From DATKZH01 sp964475955 (GTDB lineage Bacteria > Planctomycetota > Planctomycetia > Pirellulales > Thermoguttaceae): a stretch of 48,954 bases of DNA. Location of the stretch: NCBI GenBank assembly GCA_964475955.1, contig CAYYZY010000038.1, forward strand, positions 1-48,954. The letters are read 5' to 3'. The translations under genes and the position numbers were made by a program. Under the pieces are notes generated by a model. The model did not search any database and was not told the DNA's origin. It worked only from the letters and a program-made list of their open reading frames with translations. Positions 16,863 through 24,449 of this stretch are shown here, one piece after another; positions within the stretch are counted from its first letter, which is position 1, and every line of letters begins with the position of its first letter.

Positions 16863-17972
16863 TTGCTGAACGTGTTCTGGCGCGAACGCCTTTGCTCCTT
16901 CCGGGACGCTGCCGCCGTGGTGAACGGAGTCGTTGAAGTCCCCCTCTTTCTTGGGGGTGTCGATTCTGCCTGCGGTTCCGCGGGAAGCCAATGTTGGCCA
17001 TTCTTTGCGGGCCCGGAAAACGGGCTGGTGCCCATGGCCGTCGAATCGGTGCTGGCCGACGGAGACGCCCCCTACAACCCCTTGCTGTTCGTGGGGCCCT
17101 CGGGCACCGGCAAGTCGCACCTGGCTTCCGGCCTGTTGGGGGCATGGAAGTCCCGGTTCCGGCGCCGGCCCGCCGTGCGCGTGACCGCAACCGATTTCGC
17201 CCGGCAACTGGCCGAGGCGATCCAGACCAAAACGACCGAAGACTTCGCCCGTCGCTACCGGCGGCTATCGCTCCTGGTGTTTGAAGACCTGCAACATCTG
17301 GCGGAGAAAGGCGCCGCGCAACGCGAACTGCGATTCACCCTCGACGCGCTGGCCGGCGCCGGCGCCCGTCTGGTCTTCACATGCGCGGCGCTCCCCTCCG
17401 AGCTGCCGGGAATCGACGCCGGGCTGAAGAGCCGTTTGGAGGAAGGACTGACCGTTCCGCTGGCGCCGCCTGGTCGGGAGACCCGCGCCGTGATCGTACG
17501 AAGACTTGCCGAGAGCCTGGGCCTCCAAGTGCCCGACGAGGCCGCCCAAGTGCTCACCCACGGTCTGCGCGTCACCGTGCCCGAACTGTCCGGCGCTTTG
17601 AAGCAGCTTTCGGGCGCCGACCGCACCGGGCTGAACGCGGAAGCGGCCCGCCGCTTCGTCGCCCGGCAGAACGGCACAAACGAGCCGACCCTCCACAGAA
17701 TCGCCTCAACCACGGCCCGCTATTTCTCGCTGCCGCTGGCCAACCTCAAGAGCGCGTCGCGCCGGCGCCAGGTCGCGATCGCCCGCGCCGTGGCCATGTA
17801 CCTGGCGCGCGACATGACCAGCCAGAGCCTCCAGGAGATCGGCCGCTACTTCGGCAGCCGCGACCATACGACCGTTTCGTACGGGTGCCACGTGACCGAA
17901 GGCCGCCTGAAGACCGACCCGCAAGTGCGACACGCCGTCGTCGCACTCCAAGACCGTTTGAAGGAGCCGTAA
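16863..17972 (+). CDS. dnaA: Chromosomal replication initiator DnaA, lacking domain I
   Basis: The 369-residue protein starts replication by binding DnaA boxes and opening the origin. It has the AAA+ domain (Walker A GPSGTGKS at 78-85, Walker B LLVFEDLQHL with Glu141-Asp142, Arg191 in LKSRLEEGL) and the DNA-binding domain IV (SRRRQVAIARAVAMYLAR, then GRYFGSRDHTTVSYGC, residues 328-342). The usual N-terminal DnaB-binding domain I and linker are absent: residues 1-45 are short and unlike it. The sensor-II motif, normally VRELEGAL, reads VPELSGAL, with Pro240 replacing the Arg. The frame opens at TTG 16863; GTG codons at 16872, 16917 or 16920 are alternatives, since no clear ribosome binding site decides. 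dnaN, dciA and gyrB follow on the same strand. Confidence 0.9.
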   Translation: MLNVFWRERLCSFRDAAAVVNGVVEVPLFLGGVDSACGSAGSQCWPFFAGPENGLVPMAVESVLADGDAPYNPLLFVGPSGTGKSHLASGLLGAWKSRFRRRPAVRVTATDFARQLAEAIQTKTTEDFARRYRRLSLLVFEDLQHLAEKGAAQRELRFTLDALAGAGARLVFTCAALPSELPGIDAGLKSRLEEGLTVPLAPPGRETRAVIVRRLAESLGLQVPDEAAQVLTHGLRVTVPELSGALKQLSGADRTGLNAEAARRFVARQNGTNEPTLHRIASTTARYFSLPLANLKSASRRRQVAIARAVAMYLARDMTSQSLQEIGRYFGSRDHTTVSYGCHVTEGRLKTDPQVRHAVVALQDRLKEP

Positions 17973-18277
17973 CCCCGCGCGGATTGGCCGCCGGGGAGAA
18001 AGTGTCGTCCGGTCGTCGCCCGTTGTCGGCCCGGTTGGGCGCCGTCGACAGCCCAGCACGGGCACGTCGGACAAAAACGACGCGTACACAACCGAGCGAC
18101 CTCGACCGCACATCCCGGCGACATGTTTTCCCCATAAGAAACACGGTCTTCTGGCAGCCTAAACCTCTATTGTGCAAGATTTTACGATAAGCCCTCCGCG
18201 TCGGCCGACATGGCACCGGGCGATACGAACGTCACTTTTAAGAAGACAAGTTACTACTCTACCTACGGGACGGACCA
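17973..18277. other. dnaA-dnaN intergenic region, candidate oriC
   Basis: The 305-bp gap between dnaA and dnaN becomes distinctly AT-richer at about 18120-18190 and 18230-18260, unlike the surrounding coding DNA. One loose DnaA-box-like word (TTTTCCCCA, 18126-18134) and TTGTGCAAGATTTTACG nearby are the only candidates. I find no clear box cluster. The location beside dnaA/dnaN supports an origin; the sequence alone does not prove it. Confidence 0.35.
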
Positions 18278-19390
18278 ATGAAACTCACCTGTGACCGCGA
18301 GAGACTGGCCCACGCGTTCCAAATGGCCGCCAGTGTGGTGCCCACGCGCAGCACCAAGCCGATCCTGGAAACCGCCAAGCTGGAGGTCACCGAAGAAAGC
18401 GCGACCGTGATGGCCACCGACCTGGAAATTGGGCTGAGGACCGAGGTGCCCGGCTTCGAGGTCCAGGCCCCCGGCGACATCGTGCTCGACATCCGGCGGT
18501 TCGGGGCGATCCTCCGCGAGAGCTCCGACGAGAAGATCCAGCTCGAAAGCGACGGCAACCGAACGCTCGTCCGCACCGCCCAAAGCGAATGGCAACTGCC
18601 GAGCCAGAATCCCCACGAGTTCCCCACCGTGAGCCCGTTCAACGAGGATCGCTTCCACCGGATGCCCGCCCGGTTCTTCCGGGAGATGGTGCGCCGAACG
18701 ATCTTCGCGACCGATACCGAGAGCAGCCGGTACGCCCTCGGCGGGGTGCTGATCGAGCTCGACGCGAAGTCGATCATCGGCGTGGCGACCGACGGCCGGC
18801 GTCTGGCCAAGCAGGAAGGCCCGGCCGAAGCGGTCGCCGACCACCAGACGGTCGACAACACCGTGATTCCCACCCGGGCGATGCAGCTTATCGAGCGGGC
18901 CGCGACCGACAACGACGAGCAGGTCGAGTTGGCGGTCACGGAGAACCAGGCCCTCGTCAGGAGCCGACGCACCACGATCTACACCCGTCTGGTGGAAGGG
19001 CGCTACCCGAAGTGGCGCGACGTCTTCCCTCGGCAGAGCGAAACGGTCCGGCTGGAAATGACCGTGGGGCCGTTCCACTCGGCGGTCCGCCAGGCGGCGA
19101 TCGTCACGAGCGACGAGCGCCGCGGCGTCGACTTCACCTTCGGCGAGGGAAAGCTCGTGCTGGCCGGGCACGGCGCCGAGATGGGCGAGTCGCACGTCGA
19201 AATGCCGGTCGCCTACGAAGGCCAGCCGATCCAGGTGAAGCTCGACCCGCGGTTCGTGAGCGACTTCCTGCGCGTGCTCGACCTCGAGCAGACGTTCACC
19301 CTGCAACTGCGCGACGCGAAGAGCGCGGTCGTCTGCGAGACCGACGACGGCTACTCCTACGTGATCATGCCGCTCTCGCAGGAGGGATGA
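18278..19390 (+). CDS. dnaN: DNA polymerase III sliding clamp (beta subunit)
   Basis: The 370-residue protein forms the ring-shaped dimer that tethers DNA polymerase III to DNA. The start MKLTCDRERLAHAFQMAASV, the internal LPSQNPHEFPTVSP, GVATDGRRLAKQEG in domain II and the C-terminal YSYVIMPLSQ (the protein-binding pocket edge, cf. MPM/MPL-R ends) are characteristic. Three similar clamp domains fill the length, which is normal. It follows dnaA by about 300 bp and precedes dciA and gyrB, the standard origin-proximal order. Confidence 0.96.
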   Translation: MKLTCDRERLAHAFQMAASVVPTRSTKPILETAKLEVTEESATVMATDLEIGLRTEVPGFEVQAPGDIVLDIRRFGAILRESSDEKIQLESDGNRTLVRTAQSEWQLPSQNPHEFPTVSPFNEDRFHRMPARFFREMVRRTIFATDTESSRYALGGVLIELDAKSIIGVATDGRRLAKQEGPAEAVADHQTVDNTVIPTRAMQLIERAATDNDEQVELAVTENQALVRSRRTTIYTRLVEGRYPKWRDVFPRQSETVRLEMTVGPFHSAVRQAAIVTSDERRGVDFTFGEGKLVLAGHGAEMGESHVEMPVAYEGQPIQVKLDPRFVSDFLRVLDLEQTFTLQLRDAKSAVVCETDDGYSYVIMPLSQEG

Positions 19391-19418
19391 ATCACCGTGC
19401 GCAATTCGCGGACACAAG

Positions 19419-19491
19419 CTGTAGGGAACCCCCTCCGCGGCGTTCCGCCTCCTCGGAAATTGCGGAACGGCACGGAGACCGTTCCCTACAG
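19419..19491. repeat. 31-bp imperfect inverted repeat between dnaN and dciA
   Basis: Arms 19419-19449 and 19461-19491 pair imperfectly. The outer 11 bp, CTGTAGGGAAC/GTTCCCTACAG, and an inner GTTCCGC/GCGGAAC are perfect, with an 11-nt loop. It lies 28 bp after the dnaN stop and may act as a terminator or be a dispersed palindrome. Confidence 0.65.
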
Positions 19492-19723
19492 TCGCATCGG
19501 GCGCGGGCAGAAATCGCCGACGGTGATTTAAGAGCGATACCCTGAGACCACGGGAGGTATCCGTCCATTTTGACCCGGAATCTTACCTAGGTTGACGAGT
19601 CAAGAGCAGTTTTCGCGTGACCTTGCGTTTGCTGCGCAAGTGAGGCAAGAAGAAACTGGGGTTGACTCGACGGTTTTGGCCCGTTTTCTCAGCAAAATGG
19701 ACAGATACCACGGGAGGTGTCTT

Positions 19724-20026
19724 GTGGCAGGCGGTCCGCAGATGATCGGCGACGTGCTCACGCAGTTGATGGCCCGGCGGGGCTTCGCCGGCGTGCGTCG
19801 AGCGTCGGCGTGCGAGGAGGCGTGGCGCCAAGCGGCCGGCGAACTGGTGGCCCGGCACAGCCGGGTGGGCGCCGTGCGCCGCGGCACGTTGGAGGTCGTC
19901 GTGGCCAATTCCACCCTGCTCCAGGAGCTGACCTTCCAGAAACAAACCCTGCTGGAGACTTTGGGCCAACGATTGCCCGACGAAGGCATCCGAGACCTTC
20001 GGTTCCGCGTCGGCGCCATTGAGTGA
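19724..20026 (+). CDS. dciA: DUF721 protein, DciA-type helicase loader
   Basis: The protein is about 100 residues with a DUF721 domain: MIGDVLTQLMARRGFAG, a WRQAAGELVARHSRVGAVRR segment (family: W..vvG..la.ht.p..l..g.L.V), then LEVVVANSTLLQELTFQKQT and a C-terminal IRDLRFRVG. DciA binds the replicative helicase DnaB and helps load it at the origin in bacteria lacking DnaC/DnaI. I chose GTG 19724 because GGAGG (19713-19717) lies six bases before it. ATG codons at 19697 and 19742 and TTG at 19592 are alternatives. The gene sits between dnaN and gyrB, the common position. The symbol is given by family and context. Confidence 0.8.
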   Translation: MAGGPQMIGDVLTQLMARRGFAGVRRASACEEAWRQAAGELVARHSRVGAVRRGTLEVVVANSTLLQELTFQKQTLLETLGQRLPDEGIRDLRFRVGAIE

Positions 20027-20124
20027 TCGATGCGGATCCTTCCGGCCCTTGTTCCGCTTTCGTCCATCGCTTCGTTGAACCGCGTCTTCCCTTGAACACG
20101 GCTGAGCCGAGACCGAACAAGCGC

Positions 20125-22662
20125 ATGTCGAACGACGATCCTTCCAACGTTCCCGAAATCCCGCCCCCCGGCGACTCGCAACCGCAGGCCGCGCCGACGC
20201 CCGGCGACGACCTCGCCGAGTACCACAAGGTGCCGAACGAATACGGTGCCGGGCAACTCGAGCACCTCACCGACCTGGAGCACGTGCGGCAGCGGCCCAG
20301 CATGTACATCGCCGACACGACCGCGCGCGGCCTCCATCACCTCGTCTACGAGGTCGTCGACAACTCGATCGACGAGTCGATGGCCGGCTACGCCACCCGG
20401 ATCTCGGTGCGCATCAACAACGACGGCTCGGTGACCGTCGAAGACGACGGGCGCGGCATCCCCGTCGAAGATCACTCCGAGCTCGGCTGCTCCACCCTCC
20501 AGGGCGTGATGACCGTGCTCAAGTTCGGCGGCAAGTTCCACAAGGGCGCCTACCAGACCTCCGGCGGGCTGCACGGCGTGGGCGTGACCGTGGTCAACTT
20601 CCTCTCGGAGTGGTGCGAGGTGGAGGTGCGGCGCGACGGGCACGTCTACCAGCAGGAATACGAGCGCGGCGTGCCCACGGCCGACGTCGCACGCATCGGC
20701 ACCACCAACCGCGTGGGAACCAAGACCACGTTCAAGCCCGACCCCCAGATCTTCCCCGTCATCCACTTCAACTACGGCGTGCTCCATCGCCGCCTCCAGG
20801 AGCTGGCGTTCCTCAACCGCGGCGTGAAGATCGTCTTCTACGACGAGCGCACCGATGAGGGTGAAACGTTTCAGTACGATCGGGGCATCCTCGAGTTCGT
20901 CGAGCACCTCAACCGGGCCGCCGAGCCGGCCCATCCCGAGATCATCTCCATCGGCACCGAGCAGGAAGGCGTGGGCGTCGAGATCGCCGTGCAATACTCG
21001 AGCGAATTCACCGAGAACGTGCATTCCTACGTGAACAATATCTGCACCACCGAAGGCGGCACCCACGTCTCCGGGTTCCGCGCCGCGCTGACCCGGTCGC
21101 TCAACGCGTACGGGAAGAAGTCGGGCATGTTCAAGGACCTGACGCCGTCCGGCGACGACTTCCGCGAGGGCCTCACGGCCGTCGTCTCCCTGCGCGTCCC
21201 GGAACCGCAGTTCGAAGGGCAGACCAAGACCAAGCTGGGCAACAGCGAAGTGGAGCGCATCGTCCAGTCGACGGTCGGCGAATACCTGGGCGCGTTCCTC
21301 GAAGAAAACCCCAAGACGGCGCGGATCATCATCCAGAAGGGCCTGCTCGCGGCCGAAGCCCGCGAAAGCGCCCGCAAAGCGCGCATCCTCGTCCGCGAAC
21401 GCAAAGGCGCCTTAAGCGGCGGCGGACTGCCCGGAAAACTCCGCGATTGCACGAGCCGCCGGGTCGAGCAGACCGAGCTCTACCTGGTGGAGGGCGATTC
21501 GGCCGGGGGAAGCGCCGAAGGGGGGCGGATGCGCGAGTACCAGGCCATCCTCCCGCTGCGCGGCAAGATCATCAACGCCTACAAGTGGCGCGACGACAAG
21601 GTGCTGGCCAACGAGGAGGTCCGCAGCATCATCTCGGCCGTGGGGGCGGGCGTGGGGGCGGAAATCGACCTCGCCAAGCGCCGTTACGGCAAAGTCATCA
21701 TCATGACCGACGCCGACGTCGACGGTTCCCACATCCGAACCTTGCTGCTGGCCTTCTTCTACCGCCAGATGTACGACCTCGTCAAAGGCGGCTACGTCTA
21801 CGTGGCCCAGCCCCCCCTGTTCCGCGTCCGGCGAAAGAAGCGGATCTACTACGTCCAGACGGAAGAAGAGATGAAGACCCAGCTCCTCGAACTCGGCCTG
21901 AGGGACGCGGTATTCGACCCCGGCGACGGCCGCCTGATCGAAGGGGCCGACATGGAACGCCTCTGCCGCACGCTCGCCGCCCTCGAAGATTCGCTCTTTG
22001 CGCTCGAACGGCGCGGCATCAACCTCCGCGCCCACGCCGCGCGCCGCGACCCGGGCTCGGGCAAGCTGCCGGTCTACCACGTCTTCCTCGGGTCCGAAGA
22101 GCACTGGTTTCCCACGCGCCGCAGCCTCGACGAGTTCCTCGCCCAGCAGGAAGAGGCCACCGGCCGGGAGCTCAAGGTGGCCAACGGCGACGCCGAGGAG
22201 GCGGCGGCGGAAACCGAAGACCAGAAGGCGGTGCGCCTGCGCATCGTCGAAATCCACGAGGTCCGATCCATCAACAACCAGTTGGCCGACCTGCGCGAAA
22301 TGGGATTCGAGATCGATAGCCTCATCCCCCAGGAACGAACCGGCCTGGAGGAATCGCGCTACAAACTCGCACGCGGCGATTCGGTCACCGGGCTCGACGA
22401 CCTGCGGGGCCTGCTGCCGGCCATCCGCGCCGCGGGCGAAAAAGGTATGCAAATCACCCGGTTCAAAGGGCTCGGCGAAATGAACGCCGAAGAACTGCGC
22501 CAGACCACGCTCGACCCCGAAAACCGCCGCCTCATGAAAGTCACCATGGAGGACGCCTCGGCCGCCGCCGACCTGTTCCGCGTCCTCATGGGCGACAAGG
22601 TCGAGCCCCGCCGCGAGTTCATCGAGAAACACGCCCTCGAAGCGCGGAACCTGGACGTGTGA
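20125..22662 (+). CDS. gyrB: DNA gyrase subunit B
   Basis: The 845-residue ATPase subunit of DNA gyrase introduces negative supercoils together with GyrA. It has a GHKL domain (EVVDNSIDE with Asn80, EDDGRGIPV 106-114, SGGLHGVGVTVVN), a transducer domain, a TOPRIM domain (YLVEGDSAGGSAEGG near 455 and DADVDGSHIRTL near 529) and the GyrB tail (RFKGLGEMNAEELRQTTLDP). About 150 residues between TOPRIM and the tail (LRAHAARRDPGSGKLPVYHV onwards) form an insertion not present in the short type of GyrB. The start ATG 20125 gives a 45-residue Pro-rich leader. A GTG at 20023 overlapping the dciA stop is an alternative. GyrA is not in the window. Confidence 0.96.
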   Translation: MSNDDPSNVPEIPPPGDSQPQAAPTPGDDLAEYHKVPNEYGAGQLEHLTDLEHVRQRPSMYIADTTARGLHHLVYEVVDNSIDESMAGYATRISVRINNDGSVTVEDDGRGIPVEDHSELGCSTLQGVMTVLKFGGKFHKGAYQTSGGLHGVGVTVVNFLSEWCEVEVRRDGHVYQQEYERGVPTADVARIGTTNRVGTKTTFKPDPQIFPVIHFNYGVLHRRLQELAFLNRGVKIVFYDERTDEGETFQYDRGILEFVEHLNRAAEPAHPEIISIGTEQEGVGVEIAVQYSSEFTENVHSYVNNICTTEGGTHVSGFRAALTRSLNAYGKKSGMFKDLTPSGDDFREGLTAVVSLRVPEPQFEGQTKTKLGNSEVERIVQSTVGEYLGAFLEENPKTARIIIQKGLLAAEARESARKARILVRERKGALSGGGLPGKLRDCTSRRVEQTELYLVEGDSAGGSAEGGRMREYQAILPLRGKIINAYKWRDDKVLANEEVRSIISAVGAGVGAEIDLAKRRYGKVIIMTDADVDGSHIRTLLLAFFYRQMYDLVKGGYVYVAQPPLFRVRRKKRIYYVQTEEEMKTQLLELGLRDAVFDPGDGRLIEGADMERLCRTLAALEDSLFALERRGINLRAHAARRDPGSGKLPVYHVFLGSEEHWFPTRRSLDEFLAQQEEATGRELKVANGDAEEAAAETEDQKAVRLRIVEIHEVRSINNQLADLREMGFEIDSLIPQERTGLEESRYKLARGDSVTGLDDLRGLLPAIRAAGEKGMQITRFKGLGEMNAEELRQTTLDPENRRLMKVTMEDASAAADLFRVLMGDKVEPRREFIEKHALEARNLDV

Positions 22663-22699
22663 CCCTGGCGTCGTGGCAAGCATGGCTTTCGCCAAGTTC

Positions 22700-24236
22700 C
22701 TACACGTCCACCCAGATCGGGCTCGACCACGCCAGGTTGCGGTCGGCCTGGGTGACGCGCACGTACGTCCAGCGGCTGCGGTCGAAGGTGAGCTCGCCGC
22801 GCAGGCGCACGAAGTCGCGGCCGTCGTGGGTCCACGCGATTCCCTGCCGGTCGTTCTGGATCAGCTCGATCCTGGCGATCCGGTCGGTGCCCGCCGCGGT
22901 GATCTCGTAGGGAGACGTTTCGATGCCCCGGGTGCCCGACGATCCGGTTCTGCTCGAAGCCCTGGAGCGTGGCGAATCGGCCCGGCTCGTTCATCGCCTC
23001 GGCGGCCTCCTGGATTTGGGCGTAGGCCTCGTCGGACATCTGCGTCCGAAACGGCCCCTCCAGCCGGCTCGCCTCGACGCAGTTGTGGTCGGCGATCGCC
23101 GCGAAATCGATCAGGGCCACGTCGCGAGCGTGCTCGAAAAACTGCCGCGGCGTCTTCAGGCCGTCGCTGAGCATCGTGTGGGCGTGGACGTCGCCGAAGT
23201 AGACGTTCATCGCCGCCGGGCGGTCGTCGACCACGATCGGCGCGGTGCGCCCGCGGAGCTGGTCCTTCCGGTTGGAAACGATCACCTGGAAGCGTTCGGC
23301 GTCGCGGGGAACGGCCACCTGGAGCGTAGCCAGCCCGGAGTCCCCCTGCTCGAGCGCCGTCGACGCGATGGGCGTGAACGGCTCCTCGGGCACCGCGGCG
23401 AACAGGTCGCCCTCGGGCGGCGGCCAGGCCGCGTTGTTGCAGTAGTCGACGCTTCGGGCGCGGACTTCGATCGTCTGGCCGGGCCGGACCACCGCCGGAG
23501 CGGCCACGTGGAACCGGTCCGGCGGCGCGGAGCGGATCGCCGGCTTCATGGTCCGCTCGGCCGGCACGAAGGCGTAGCGGCCGTTGCCTTCGACGTCGAC
23601 GGCGGTTCGCATCGAGTTGCGGTAGTTGCCCCACCAGTCCTGCGGGAACCGCTGCACGGCCGCGCGCCGGTAGACGACGCGGACGCGCCCGTCGCGAGGC
23701 TCCGCCCGCTCGGCCAGCCGGACGACGATCCACCAGGTCATGTTCCCGTTGTGCGTGAGCCGGATCGCGCAGGGGCCGCCCGTCCGGACGGCGGAGACGA
23801 AGCCGGGGCCCGGGCCGTCGAGCTGGGGCTGCGTCCACGTGCGGGGGATGCTAAAGGCCACGACGGCGCCGGGCGGGAGGTCCTCCGTTTCGGGAGCGTA
23901 GGTGAGCGTGAAATCGTAGGAGCAGCCGACGATCAATGCGTAGTCGGGGTCGAGGTCGGTGCGTCCGGCCGCGAACCGGTACTCCCCTTTGCCGCGTGGG
24001 AGCGGAGCAAGGCACTTCCCGAAAACCGGCTCGTTTGGGTATTCCCGCTCGCCCTCCAGCGGATCGAGGAAGAAGGTCTGCTCGCCGTCTTCGCGCTGTT
24101 GCCAGGCCACGCTCGGCGTGCCGTCATCCGCCGGGGGCTTGCCTTGTGCCCCGGCCTGCGCCGACACGGAGAGCAGGGCCGCCCCCGCGCCCGCCGCTTT
24201 GAGGAAATGACGCCGATTGGGATCGCTTGGGTTCAT
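22700..24236 (-). pseudogene. Tat-exported DUF3604 (PHP-like) gene with internal deletion and frameshift
   Basis: From ATG 24236 the product has a Tat signal (NRRHFLKAAGAGAALLSVSA) and beta-rich N-terminal domains. It then starts the DUF3604 metal-binding region: NVYFGDVHAHTMLSDGL and IDFAAIADHN, which recall PHP phosphoesterase motifs. After FATLQGFEQNRIVG...GHRNV (near 22915) the frame becomes nonsense and runs into gyrB. In another frame the real C-terminus follows at once: SPYEITAAGTDRIARIELIQ, then RNLAWSSPIWVDV and a TAG at 22702-22700. Intact relatives have, as I recall, some 200 more residues between these points. The rest of the presumed active site is therefore lost, and the gene is broken unless this is an assembly error. 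Confidence 0.75.
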
Positions 24237-24277
24237 GGTCCGTTCACCTTTCCATCGCTGCCGCGGCGAGCCGTAGG

Positions 24278-24414
24278 GTCGAGGTAGGAGACCCACGCGA
24301 TTCGCTGACATGAAGATGCCGCCTGGTTCCCAAGCTCCAGCTTGGGAACCCCGATCAGCGAAGCTCGGCTTCGCAGAAGGGAGAAGTGAAAGCGCGTGGG
24401 TCTCGTACCTCGAC
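24278..24414. repeat. Nested inverted repeats
   Basis: Outer arms 24278-24299 and 24393-24414 pair over 22 bp with one mismatch. Between them lies a perfect 12-bp hairpin with a 2-nt loop (24325-24336/24339-24350, GGTTCCCAAGCT). A decayed copy of the inner hairpin lies at 26579-26610. I infer a composite dispersed element; it occupies nearly the whole gap between two minus-strand genes. Confidence 0.65.
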
Positions 24415-24449
24415 CCACCCTACCTCGGGGGCTGAGCCGGGGCAAGCCG

